Source: Hyphomicrobiales bacterium (GTDB taxonomy: Bacteria; Pseudomonadota; Alphaproteobacteria; Rhizobiales; Rhizobiaceae). From it: a DNA stretch of 59,983 nt. The stretch's first letter is position 1; each line of letters begins with the position of its first letter. The stretch covers positions 1 through 59,983 of the forward strand of contig UCII01000001.1 of the NCBI GenBank assembly GCA_900472485.1, given 5' to 3'. Below the pieces are notes generated by a model. That model made no database searches, was not told the DNA's origin, and saw nothing but the letters and a program-made list of their open reading frames with translations. The position numbers and the translations under genes are program-made. Shown piece by piece: positions 36,916 to 45,248 of the stretch.

Positions 36916-37275
36916 TGTCCCCGCGGCCTATCTTGCAATGCCCGATGTCTCGCCGGCCATGGAGCACCGGCTTCTTCGCCGGCTTCCACTTCCGGAATTT
37001 CCGGCCTATCGTTCCAGGCTGGATGAAACAATCATTAACGGCACCAGCGCGTTCCCTTGCTACCCCTGGATTGCGCGGACACCAGAAAAATCGAATGCAT
37101 CTCTCACGCCCCCGCACCAGAAATGCAGCAAAACGGCAGCCGTCGCAATCGGCGACTCTCGTTTTGTTCTCTTTCAGATAAGGCGCATATTCAGCTGAAA
37201 CAATGGGCTAAACCGAAATGGGTCGATAAAAATCGCGACTGAAACCCATGGCCAGCTGCGTGTGACAATCGAAGA
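36916..37275. other. Intergenic gap between cyclase and DUF3095 genes
   Basis: About 360 bases with no gene I can support. It contains short inverted repeats, such as a CCGG-AATTT-CCGG element near 36993, and must carry the promoter of the minus-strand cyclase. Short open frames on both strands have no ribosome site and no recognisable content. Confidence 0.4.
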
Positions 37276-38451
37276 TCACTCGCCCGCGGCAAGCTCGGGC
37301 GGCCTCTTTTCCCGCAGCGCCATCGCCGCCATCGCATAACCCCCGCTCGCCCCATCGATGAAATGCATGTGATCGCGCATGAGCGGGGTCGGCACGAAAC
37401 AGGTCATCAACGCGCTATCCTGGCGATGCAGACCAAAACAGCAGACACCCTCCGCCTCGGCCTGGCGCAAGCGCGCCTCGATGCGCTCAAGATGCGTGGC
37501 GTCGACATCGATCGTCATTTTCAGGCCATCGTCGAACTTGCGAAAATCGGAATTCGCCGCGAGATCACGCCGGTAGATCTTGGCGTCGAAGGTTGCGGTC
37601 CTCACCCCGAACTTGTCGAGAACCCAGACAAGGACGATCTGGGCATCGATGGCAAGCTTGCGCCACCAGCGATTGGCCGGGGTGGCCAAAGCCCGCGCCT
37701 CGATATCCGCGCCACCGAAGCTCAATGCCGGTGTCGGGCCTTCGACCGGAACGGGATGGCTGTCGCGGCTCTGCTCAGCAGATATGGCAATGATATCGGC
37801 AACCAGCTGCTGAAATTTCGGACCGCTTCCAGCGTCGCCGGGAATGGCAATAATCGAGACGATCTCGCCATTCTGCGCCTTGATTGGATTCCAGCGGCAC
37901 GAAAGGCCCGTCAGATCGGGTTTCACTCTTGCCGGCATCGCCTCGACGATGAAGCGGTCCGCCTTCATCTGCAGCTCCGCCCAACTCGTGCCGCCGCCGG
38001 CAAACATGGCATAGGAGACATAATCGCTCGGACTGAAGCGGGCGACCCGAACGTCGAACCCCTCGCCACGAATGGCGCCCATCGGCACCAAAGCCGTGCG
38101 CAGATCGAGCTGCAGCTCCTCCATCACCCAGCCCCGTACAGCCGCAAGCGCCTGTCGCGCCCGTTCCGCGCCGGAAGGCGGGACGGCGACCACTGCACCA
38201 TCCCCACCGAAGGCAAAGGGGTAGTCGCCTCGGCCCAAGGCGTTGAGCACGGCGGAAATCACGCTGGCGCCCGCCATATTGACCGATTTGTAGTGTCCGG
38301 CGGCAATCGCCTTCGTCGAGCTGACGATGTCGGCGACGGCAATCAGCCAGTCATCCGGGAGAGGCTGGTAATTGGCGCTGTCGGTCACACCTTCGAAACG
38401 CGTGAAACCCGTGAGCTTATGGAAGAAATCATCATTGGATGGCTCGGCCAT
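37276..38451 (-). CDS. DUF3095 protein, cyclase-like fold
   Basis: 391-residue cytoplasmic protein that I recognise as DUF3095 by YQPLPDDW (residues 28-35), VADIVSSTKAI and the FGGDGAVVAV motif. The last two resemble the two metal-binding aspartate motifs of class III nucleotide cyclases (Asp41 and Asp84 here). This makes a cyclase-like fold likely, though the Asn/Arg transition-state pair is not evident. The start at 38451 has AAGGGGGA upstream. It sits between the two true cyclases and is divergent from a small methyltransferase. Biochemical function is unknown. Confidence 0.8.
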   Translation of the reverse strand: MAEPSNDDFFHKLTGFTRFEGVTDSANYQPLPDDWLIAVADIVSSTKAIAAGHYKSVNMAGASVISAVLNALGRGDYPFAFGGDGAVVAVPPSGAERARQALAAVRGWVMEELQLDLRTALVPMGAIRGEGFDVRVARFSPSDYVSYAMFAGGGTSWAELQMKADRFIVEAMPARVKPDLTGLSCRWNPIKAQNGEIVSIIAIPGDAGSGPKFQQLVADIIAISAEQSRDSHPVPVEGPTPALSFGGADIEARALATPANRWWRKLAIDAQIVLVWVLDKFGVRTATFDAKIYRRDLAANSDFRKFDDGLKMTIDVDATHLERIEARLRQAEAEGVCCFGLHRQDSALMTCFVPTPLMRDHMHFIDGASGGYAMAAMALREKRPPELAAGE

Positions 38452-38594
38452 GATGTCCCCCTTCATTGAGCGCCGCGACAATCTATCCCTACAGCAAATG
38501 CGTTGAAAAGCCAGCGGGCGGTCGACGCAGCGATGCCCGCCGTGCTACGCCCACTGCGGGAGAGGCACAAGACGCCAAGGATACTTCAAATACG

Positions 38595-39074
38595 ATGAGC
38601 CGCCTGGATAGTTTCATTCGCCGCCTCAGCGCACAGCGCGACATCCTCAATGCCGTTGCCGACGAGGTGAGAATGCTTGATGGCCCCGTGCTGGAGCTCG
38701 GTCTTGGCAATGGCCGCACCTTCGATCACCTGCGCGAACTTTTTCCCGATCGCCGCATCATCGCCTTCGACCGGGCGGTCAATGCCTATGGTCCTTCGAT
38801 GCCGTCGGCCGACGATCTCGTGCTCGGCGAGATCAGGGACACGGCGAAAACCTTTATCGGCGCCAATGCCTCGCTCGCCCATGCGGATATCGGCACCGGC
38901 TACGAAGACAAGGATGCGATAACATTAACCTGGCTGCCCGAGATCATGGCTGGCGTGCTGGCATCGGGCGGGCTTGCAGTCAGCGGCCTTCCCATCGATC
39001 ATCCGGATCTCGAGGCGCTGTCCCTGCCTTCGACGGTCAAGGACGGTCGCTATTTCATCTATCGGCGCAAATAG
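38595..39074 (+). CDS. Small class I SAM-dependent methyltransferase
   Basis: 159-residue protein with a Rossmann SAM-binding motif at the start of the domain (VLELGLGNGRTFDHL) and the acidic end of strand 2 (IIAFDRAV). The rest is short, so the substrate-binding part is minimal. I chose the ATG at 38595 (MSRLDSF); the frame is open 43 codons further upstream, overlapping the DUF3095 start, but that stretch reads as low-complexity. It is divergent from DUF3095 and convergent with the FkbM gene, with a 2-base gap. Substrate unknown. Confidence 0.72.
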   Translation: MSRLDSFIRRLSAQRDILNAVADEVRMLDGPVLELGLGNGRTFDHLRELFPDRRIIAFDRAVNAYGPSMPSADDLVLGEIRDTAKTFIGANASLAHADIGTGYEDKDAITLTWLPEIMAGVLASGGLAVSGLPIDHPDLEALSLPSTVKDGRYFIYRRK

Positions 39075-39076
39075 GC

Positions 39077-39964
39077 TCAGTGCAGAAACAGGACGTCGAA
39101 CTGTTCACCCTCGACGGGCAGTTCGACCACCTTCATGATCCGCTCGCCGCTTTCGAAGAAGGCGAGACATTCGCTATAGTGCCGGGCAAGATCAGCAACG
39201 AAGTCTCTGGTCTGATCCTTGCCGTAGAAGGCCGGAGTGAATTCCATATAGAGCGGCACCTTGCGGCCCATCAGCGCGCCCATCGAACGGCAGGCAACCG
39301 GCTCATAGCCCTCGATGTCCATCCAGATCAGCCCGATATCGGCAGGATCGACGCCTGCCTGCAGGAGAATATCACCGACCGGCAGAACGGGCACCGAGAT
39401 CTTCTCGTCGGTAGCGCTCTGCCGCAATGCGCTGCTTTTGCCGTGATTCTTGTGGTTGAGATAGAAATCGAGCTGGCCCTCGCGATCGCCGGCGGCGCAA
39501 TTGACCGCCGTCACCATCTCCTGCAAGCCATTGTCGGCGATATTGGCTGCCAGCAGGCGGAAATTGCGCGGGTCCGGCTCGACGCTGACAATACGATCAT
39601 AGGCGCCGCTAAGAGCAAAATAGCAGGTCTGCGTGCCGATATTGCCGCCGAGCTCCAGGAGTGCCGATCCCTTGCGCAGCAGGCCGTGCTCACGGAGGAC
39701 GCTCAGCAGACGATCGACATGGTCGCGCTCGAAATGCCCTTTGCGAAAAACCTTGCGGCCGATGTAGTCGGCCGGCGAGAAACTGAGAACGTGATCGCCG
39801 CAATCGACGGTCATCGTCTTCACGCGAGGACCTATAGCACTGACGAGAATGTCCCGGCCCAGCCTGGTGTCGAAGAGGCGTGTGGCCATCGCATCGCGCT
39901 TGCGGCGAAAAGCCCGCTTCCAGTATTTTCTTGTGAGGATCTTGCGGTCGAACATGAGCGCCAT
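39077..39964 (-). CDS. FkbM-family methyltransferase
   Basis: SAM-dependent O-methyltransferase of the FkbM family, 295 residues. The SAM site reads LLELGGNIGTQTCYFA, then SVEPDPRNFRLLAANI, and the catalytic-domain motif IWMDIEGYEP. FkbM enzymes often methylate sugars in surface polysaccharides and secondary metabolites. The N-terminal ~60 residues are basic and may associate with the membrane. An ATG three codons later is a possible start. It lies 60 bases after the CyaC-like cyclase on the same strand, so the two may be co-transcribed. A role in modifying the glycan made by the nearby glycosyltransferases is inference. Confidence 0.87.
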   Translation of the reverse strand: MALMFDRKILTRKYWKRAFRRKRDAMATRLFDTRLGRDILVSAIGPRVKTMTVDCGDHVLSFSPADYIGRKVFRKGHFERDHVDRLLSVLREHGLLRKGSALLELGGNIGTQTCYFALSGAYDRIVSVEPDPRNFRLLAANIADNGLQEMVTAVNCAAGDREGQLDFYLNHKNHGKSSALRQSATDEKISVPVLPVGDILLQAGVDPADIGLIWMDIEGYEPVACRSMGALMGRKVPLYMEFTPAFYGKDQTRDFVADLARHYSECLAFFESGERIMKVVELPVEGEQFDVLFLH

Positions 39965-40024
39965 CCCTACACCAGCGCCATTTCATTGCAAACGGCGAAG
40001 ATCGGTGCCTCCGGTATCGGAAAA

Positions 40025-41722
40025 TCAGGCAAAGTGGCCACTCGCCTCCTTCGAGACGATATAGACGCGCAAGGGCTCGCCCCGGCCCCTGACGGCGATC
40101 TCGCGGCTTTCGGTGCCGGAAATATCGGCTTCCGAAAGCTGTGCCACTGGCTCCGAAAAGACCAGCGCGGTGTTGAATTCCTTGGCGACGCTTTCGAGAC
40201 GGCTGGCGACATTGACCGTATCGCCGATCGCGGTCACGTTCTTGACGCTGCCATAGCCCATGGAGCCCACGACTGCGAGGCCGGTGTGAATGCCGATTGC
40301 GATTTCGAGCGGGGCAGCCAGTTCATCAGCCAGCTCGTCGCTGAGCTTGTCGATCTCTCGGATGATCGCGGCGGCCGCTTTCAGTGCCTGGCGATTGGCC
40401 TCCTTCGGGGTCGTGCGAAGGCCGAAGAGCGCCATGGCACCATCGCCGATGAACTTGTCCATCCGGCCGCCATTCTCCTCGATGATGCGGCCAACGATGG
40501 CGAAATAGCGGTTGAGCAGGAAAACGATGTCGAAGGGCAACCGTGATTCCGTCAGCGAGGTGAAATGGCGCAGATCGCAGAAGAAGACGACAATCTCGCG
40601 CTCGCGGCCGGGACTTGCCGCTTGCGTATAGACCGGAATCGTCGCCTCGGCCATCGGCGTCAGCAACGGCACGACGCTGACATTGCCGGTCGGCCGCAGC
40701 TGACAGGCAAGTCTGACATCCGGCGTTGCGCCGATACGGTTCAAGGTCTTCTGCTCCAGCGGCTCGGGCAGCGGCAAGTTTTCCGCGCCCTCGATGATCT
40801 GCACGCGGCAGGTGGAGCATTGCCCCTTGCCGCCACAGACCGAATAATGGGGGATGCCGCCGAGACGGCTTGCTTCGAGCACGCTGAAACCGCGTGGTGC
40901 GTGCACGACTTCTCCGCCTGCGTAGCGGATGGCGACCTGATATTGCCGTTCTCGCAGCCTGCGATGCGCCCGGAAGGCGAAAAGAGCGGCGATCGACAGG
41001 CTGAAGGCGCCATAGAAGCCGGCACGGTATGGCCATAAGGCTTCCGCTATTTTACCGCCCGGCGCCGAGCCTGTTTCGCCGAAGCTTCGCACGTCGCTGT
41101 AATAGCCGCCGGGATAACCGCGTTCATCCTCCTGGGCGACCTCATGCGCCACGGTCTTGCCCATTGCGGCAAAGCCGAGCAACGCAAGAACCGGCAAAAC
41201 GATGGCAAGCGACAGAATGACGGGCGCAATCGCCGTGTACCACGGGCGGTAGCGCAGCCAGAAATGAACGCCGATACATCCATGAACCCAGACGATGAGG
41301 AGGACGAACGATTGGCGCATCCCGTTGAATGGCGAAGTCACCCACAGGCTACGCACGATCGCCTTGTAGGTGTCGTGATAGCCGTAGACTTCGTGAACGA
41401 TACGCGTCGCAACGATATGGTCGATCAGCAGGAGAGGCACCAACAGACCGGTGACGATCTGAAAAGCTTCGCCGGCGGGCATGACGAGCGTTCTGCGCTT
41501 GTAGAGCATTCGCAGCACGAGCAGGATATGCAGGATCAGCGCTCCATAGAGAAGCAGGGTTCCAACCGGATTGCGCCAAACCGCCATGAACCAATGTTGC
41601 GCATGTTCGGCCATGCCGAGCGAGATCAGGCCTAGGGAATGGTTGGCCAAATGCATGATGACGAAAACAAAAACGATCAGACCCGAGCCGAGACGCAGCT
41701 TTCGCACGAGGCGATCGGTCAT
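40025..41722 (-). CDS. Membrane redox-type adenylate cyclase (CyaC-like) with [2Fe-2S] domain
   Basis: 565 residues in three parts. Residues ~10-255 form a six-helix membrane anchor with paired histidines in its first four helices (MHLANH, ILHILL, DHIVATRIVH, VHGCIGVH), the pattern of a diheme-b succinate-dehydrogenase-type anchor. Residues ~265-350 are a plant-type ferredoxin: Cys296, Cys302 and Cys305 (CGGKGQCSTC) and Cys340. Residues ~370-560 are a class III cyclase with metal Asp383 and Asp427, purine-selecting Lys423 and Thr497, and Asn504/Arg508, all consistent with ATP use. S. meliloti CyaC is a quinone-responsive cyclase with such an anchor; this is a likely relative. Earlier starts at 41749 and 41776 (GTG) are possible. 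Confidence 0.88.
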   Translation of the reverse strand: MTDRLVRKLRLGSGLIVFVFVIMHLANHSLGLISLGMAEHAQHWFMAVWRNPVGTLLLYGALILHILLVLRMLYKRRTLVMPAGEAFQIVTGLLVPLLLIDHIVATRIVHEVYGYHDTYKAIVRSLWVTSPFNGMRQSFVLLIVWVHGCIGVHFWLRYRPWYTAIAPVILSLAIVLPVLALLGFAAMGKTVAHEVAQEDERGYPGGYYSDVRSFGETGSAPGGKIAEALWPYRAGFYGAFSLSIAALFAFRAHRRLRERQYQVAIRYAGGEVVHAPRGFSVLEASRLGGIPHYSVCGGKGQCSTCRVQIIEGAENLPLPEPLEQKTLNRIGATPDVRLACQLRPTGNVSVVPLLTPMAEATIPVYTQAASPGREREIVVFFCDLRHFTSLTESRLPFDIVFLLNRYFAIVGRIIEENGGRMDKFIGDGAMALFGLRTTPKEANRQALKAAAAIIREIDKLSDELADELAAPLEIAIGIHTGLAVVGSMGYGSVKNVTAIGDTVNVASRLESVAKEFNTALVFSEPVAQLSEADISGTESREIAVRGRGEPLRVYIVSKEASGHFA

Positions 41723-41807
41723 GATTGGCTTTCTTGCCTCGATGGTCATCAAACCCAATGTATATTGCCCGTTCACAACAGATCCGAAAACGGCTATCGC
41801 CTATCAT

Positions 41808-41910
41808 CTACAGCGCTGCGCGTTATATACGACGCGCAAAGGTCGCTGTAGCACTTTTAACCTGCTGCATAATTTTATCCCTAAATCGATTCCGATTTAA
41901 GGAATTATGC
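41808..41910. repeat. Two-hairpin rhizobial palindromic repeat
   Basis: First hairpin: CTACAGCG (41808-41815) pairs with CGCTGTAG (41844-41851) around GCGCGT/ACGCGC. Second hairpin: GCATAATT (41867-41874) pairs with AATTATGC (41903-41910) around CCCTAAATCG/CGATTTAAGG with one mismatch. I recall closely similar elements scattered through Rhizobium genomes. Here it lies in the divergent gap between the CyaC-like cyclase and a glycosyltransferase gene. The gap around it (41723-42052) shows no other clear signal. Confidence 0.7.
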
Positions 41911-42052
41911 GGTAGCCGCAACGCCGCATGCCGTCGAGGACGCGGCTTTTTGAAGCAGGGACCTTATTGTCACGCAACCGGTCGGAATTCGGGCAATCTT
42001 TTCACGATTCGGGTTCCTGCCATCACTTAATCGTCAACCGTGTGACGACATC

Positions 42053-43150
42053 ATGAAGATTGCCTTTTACGCTCCCTTGAAGTCACCTGCCCATTCGGTC
42101 CCATCCGGCGACCGGCTGATGGCCCGCCAGATCATCGCAGCATTGAAGATGGCGGGGCATGAGGTCGAAGTCGCTTCCGAATTGCGCAGTTTCACGCCCA
42201 CCCCGGAAGCCGGCCCACGCATGGAAATCGCCCTGCAGGCGCAAGCCGAAGCAGGCCGCCTGATCGAGCGCTGGCAAAGCGAGGCAGCGCCTGATCTGTT
42301 GTTCACCTATCATCCCTATTACAAGACGCCCGATCTCATCGGTCCATCCGTCGCCAGGAGGCTGGGCATCCCCTATGTCACGGCGGAGGCTTCCTATTCC
42401 CGCCGTCATGACGAGACCGGCTGGAGCGAGAACCAGCGCCTTATCGCCGATGCGGTAAGGCTGGCCGCCGTCAATCTGTGCTTTACCGAGCGGGACCGGA
42501 TCGGTTTGCTCGATGCGATCCCCGATGGCCGCTACGAGCGCTTCCTGCCCTTCATCGATACCGCGCCCTTTGCGCGCTCCTTCGCCGATCCGCGACGGCT
42601 GATTACGGTGGCGATGCTGCGCAAGGGCGACAAGTTCGACAGCTACGCCATGCTGGCGGGCGCACTCGATCTTATCCGCGATCAGGATTGGAGCCTGACC
42701 ATCATCGGCGATGGGCCGATGCGTGCCGAGGTCAGGTCGCTATTCTCCGCATTTGGCGAAGACCGCATCATCTGGCGCGGAGAACGATCCACCGCAGAGA
42801 TCGCGCAGGAGCTGGCGACCGCCGGCCTCTATGTCTGGCCCGGCTGCAACGAAGCCTATGGCCTTGCCTATCTGGAGGCACAGGCGGCGGCCCTGCCCGT
42901 CGTCGCGCAGGCAACGGCCGGCGTGCCTGAGGTGGTGATGGCGGACAGGACGGGACTTTTGACGCCCGAAGGCGATATCAGGGCCTATGCCGGGGCTATC
43001 GCCGAGCTTTTGAACGACGCGAGCCGGCATCGGGCCATGGCAAACGCAGCCTATGACTTCGTGCATCAGGAGCGTTCATTGCCCGCCGCGTCGAAGCGGC
43101 TGGAAACCATTCTTCGAAAATATCTGGGAGACACCTATTATGAGCGATAG
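42053..43150 (+). CDS. Glycosyltransferase family 4
   Basis: GT-B glycosyltransferase, 365 residues. The N-terminus MKIAFYAPLKSP and GDRLMARQII suit the acceptor domain. The donor site includes VAMLRKGDKFDSY, LTIIGDGPMRAEV and the retaining-enzyme region CNEAYGLAYLEAQAAALPVV. No signal or membrane helix. The ATG lacks a strong ribosome site. Its last 11 bases overlap the polysaccharide deacetylase gene, so the two enzymes are coupled and probably work on one glycan. The sugar is unknown. Confidence 0.87.
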   Translation: MKIAFYAPLKSPAHSVPSGDRLMARQIIAALKMAGHEVEVASELRSFTPTPEAGPRMEIALQAQAEAGRLIERWQSEAAPDLLFTYHPYYKTPDLIGPSVARRLGIPYVTAEASYSRRHDETGWSENQRLIADAVRLAAVNLCFTERDRIGLLDAIPDGRYERFLPFIDTAPFARSFADPRRLITVAMLRKGDKFDSYAMLAGALDLIRDQDWSLTIIGDGPMRAEVRSLFSAFGEDRIIWRGERSTAEIAQELATAGLYVWPGCNEAYGLAYLEAQAAALPVVAQATAGVPEVVMADRTGLLTPEGDIRAYAGAIAELLNDASRHRAMANAAYDFVHQERSLPAASKRLETILRKYLGDTYYER

Positions 43151-43886
43151 AGCCGATTGGCAGCCCCTGCGCGACGAGCTGCGGCGATGGAACGCGGCCG
43201 GGCGAAAGGTGAAATTCTGGTTCCGCGATGATGATGCCATCGAGCCGACGCCTGCCCTCGACCACCTTCTATCGCTTGCCAATCGTTTCGACGTGCCGAT
43301 GGCTCTTGCGATCATTCCGGGGCCGACGGGCGAGGCACTCGCCGAGCGTCTGGCGCGGGAAAGCCGCATCACTGCCACGGTGCATGGCTGGACGCATCAA
43401 AACTATGCTCCTGACGAGACCAAGAAGCAGGAACTCGGTCTGCATCGGCCGCAGGCAATCGTGCTCGACGAGCTGCACCGCGGCTTCGATAAGCTGAAGA
43501 CCCTTTACTCACAACAGTTCGTACCGCTACTGGTGCCGCCGTGGAACAGGATCGATGATGCGCTGCTGCCGCATCTCGCCCCCTTCGGCTATCGCGCCGT
43601 CTCCGTTTTTGGATTGGCAAAGCAGGCCCCTATCGGCCTGATCAATACGCATATCGATATCATGAGATGGCACGGTGTACGTGGCGGTTTACCGCATGCC
43701 GAAGTAATCGCACGTCTCGTTGAAGAACTCCGGATCCGTTTCGACGGCCATGACGAACCGATCGGGGTGATGACGCACCACCTCGTCCATGACGATCTCG
43801 CCTGGGATTTCGTCGAGACATTGTTCGAGGAAACGGTCGACCATGCCGCCATCGAATGGCGGCCGGTGAACCATTTCATACCCTAG
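43140..43886 (+). CDS. Polysaccharide deacetylase (CE4/NodB-like fold)
   Basis: 248-residue protein with the polysaccharide-deacetylase pattern: an acidic motif FRDDD (residues ~22-26, catalytic base and metal Asp), the metal-binding HGWTH near 82, PPWNR near 140 and a late histidine in MTHHLVHD. No signal peptide is visible, so it may act in the cytoplasm on a lipid-linked or nucleotide-linked precursor. The ATG at 43140 has GGGAG upstream and overlaps the glycosyltransferase gene. Its plan is shorter than secreted chitin deacetylases; the substrate is unknown. Confidence 0.82.
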   Translation: MSDRADWQPLRDELRRWNAAGRKVKFWFRDDDAIEPTPALDHLLSLANRFDVPMALAIIPGPTGEALAERLARESRITATVHGWTHQNYAPDETKKQELGLHRPQAIVLDELHRGFDKLKTLYSQQFVPLLVPPWNRIDDALLPHLAPFGYRAVSVFGLAKQAPIGLINTHIDIMRWHGVRGGLPHAEVIARLVEELRIRFDGHDEPIGVMTHHLVHDDLAWDFVETLFEETVDHAAIEWRPVNHFIP

Positions 43887-43900
43887 CCGCCGTGTTGCGC

Positions 43901-44338
43901 TCAGCTAAGTTCCTGGGCAAGCCCGATGAGGAGCCCTTCAGGCCCGCGGATATAGCAGAGGCGATATGTGTTGCCATACTGGACCACCTCGCCGACGAGC
44001 TGCGCGCCGCGCATGCGGAGCCTTTCAAGGGTGTCGTCGATGTCGTCCACGGCAAACATGACGCGGAGATAGCCCAAAGCGTTGACCGGGGCGTTGCGAT
44101 GATCCGCGATGACAGGCGGCGCAAGGAAACGGGAGAGCTCGAGTCGGCTGTGGCCGTCCGGCGTGCGCATCATGGCAATTTCGACGCGCTGATCGCCGAG
44201 CCCGGTGATACGCCCCGCCCACTCTCCCTCAATCGTCGCCTGCCCTTCGAGCTCAAGGCCAAGTTCGCGAAAGAAATCAATCGCCCCTGCCAGGTCTTCG
44301 ACGACGATTCCGACATTGTCCATCCGTTTGACGGCCAT
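43901..44338 (-). CDS. VOC-family (glyoxalase/dioxygenase fold) protein
   Basis: 145-residue VOC protein with two beta-alpha-beta-beta-beta modules: MDNVGIVVEDLAGAIDFF at the start and GYLRVMFAVDDIDDTLERL in the second half, ending YIRGPEGLLIGLAQEL. The metal-ligand pattern is suggestive (Glu in LELSRF, Glu in GPEG) but no specific enzyme can be named. Convergent with the deacetylase gene, 14 bases away. Confidence 0.8.
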   Translation of the reverse strand: MAVKRMDNVGIVVEDLAGAIDFFRELGLELEGQATIEGEWAGRITGLGDQRVEIAMMRTPDGHSRLELSRFLAPPVIADHRNAPVNALGYLRVMFAVDDIDDTLERLRMRGAQLVGEVVQYGNTYRLCYIRGPEGLLIGLAQELS

Positions 44339-44417
44339 GCTTGCAACCTCCCGAAAGTCGGTCCAGTCTACGGGGTGCGGCCCGATCTAACAATGGATGC
44401 TTGCGGCCAAACGTACC

Positions 44418-45248
44418 TCAGAGCTGCAGCGACTGTCCGTCAAAGGCGAAGAACGCTTCAGGGAAGCTCTTCTGCGCATCGCGCTGCATGTCATCCAGTT
44501 CGCGGTCCGTGCGGCCGGGCGCGTGATGGAACATGGCAAGCCGCTTGGCGCCGGCCTTCTTGGCGAGCTTGATGCCCTCCTGCCAAGTAGAATGGCCAAA
44601 GCCGAGATATTTCTGCATCTCCGCTTCGAGATAGGTCGCATCGTAGATGGCAAGATCTGCATCGGCCATCAGCTCAAGCGCAGCCTCATCGAGTTTGCCC
44701 GCCACATGCTCTGTATCATAGACCATGGCGATCACCCGGCCCGCCCATTCGATGCGATAGCCGATACAGCCGCCGGGATGGTTCAGCCTCGTCGTATGGA
44801 TGACGATGCCCGGATGCGGCTTCAACGTATCGCCGGCGGCGAAGTCACGGAAATTCATCGCCGCGCGACAGATGTCGGGTTCGACGGGAAACCATGGCGG
44901 CCGCATGAACTGGCCGATCAGCTGCCGCGTCGTCGTCTTGCCAGCCAGATGGCCCGACCAGAGATCGACGCTGACGCGCGGATCATAGATCGCGTTGAAG
45001 AAAGGTAAGCCGATGATGTGGTCGTAGTGGGAGTGGGTGAAGAAGAGATCGATGTTGCGGACCTCCTCCTTGGCAAGAGAGCCGGCCGCTTCGCGCAAAC
45101 CGGTCCCGGCGTCGAATAAGATATGCCTGCCATCATGCCGTAACTCAATGCACGACGTATTACCGCCGTACCGCTCAAATTCCGGTCCCGATACAGGGAT
45201 GCTTCCCCGCACGCCCCAAAATTTCAGCTCAAAACTATCGTTGTTCAT
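44418..45248 (-). CDS. Metallo-beta-lactamase-fold hydrolase
   Basis: 276-residue MBL-fold enzyme. It starts with FWGVRGSIPVSG and YGGNTSCIEL, then has the zinc motif THSHYDHIIG (HxHxDH), a histidine in LNHPGG, the Asp in MVYDTEH and a late histidine in MFHHAPG. The opening motif is typical of a group often annotated as class-II cyclic-nucleotide phosphodiesterase-like or RNase-Z-like hydrolases. A phosphodiester substrate is therefore plausible, and a cyclic nucleotide would fit the nearby cyclases, but this is inference. Confidence 0.85.
   Translation of the reverse strand: MNNDSFELKFWGVRGSIPVSGPEFERYGGNTSCIELRHDGRHILFDAGTGLREAAGSLAKEEVRNIDLFFTHSHYDHIIGLPFFNAIYDPRVSVDLWSGHLAGKTTTRQLIGQFMRPPWFPVEPDICRAAMNFRDFAAGDTLKPHPGIVIHTTRLNHPGGCIGYRIEWAGRVIAMVYDTEHVAGKLDEAALELMADADLAIYDATYLEAEMQKYLGFGHSTWQEGIKLAKKAGAKRLAMFHHAPGRTDRELDDMQRDAQKSFPEAFFAFDGQSLQL

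Noticed and set aside
36938..37198. An 86-codon plus-strand frame in the cyclase/DUF3095 gap
   Set aside because: No ribosome site, no recognisable domain and unusual composition; not supported as a gene.
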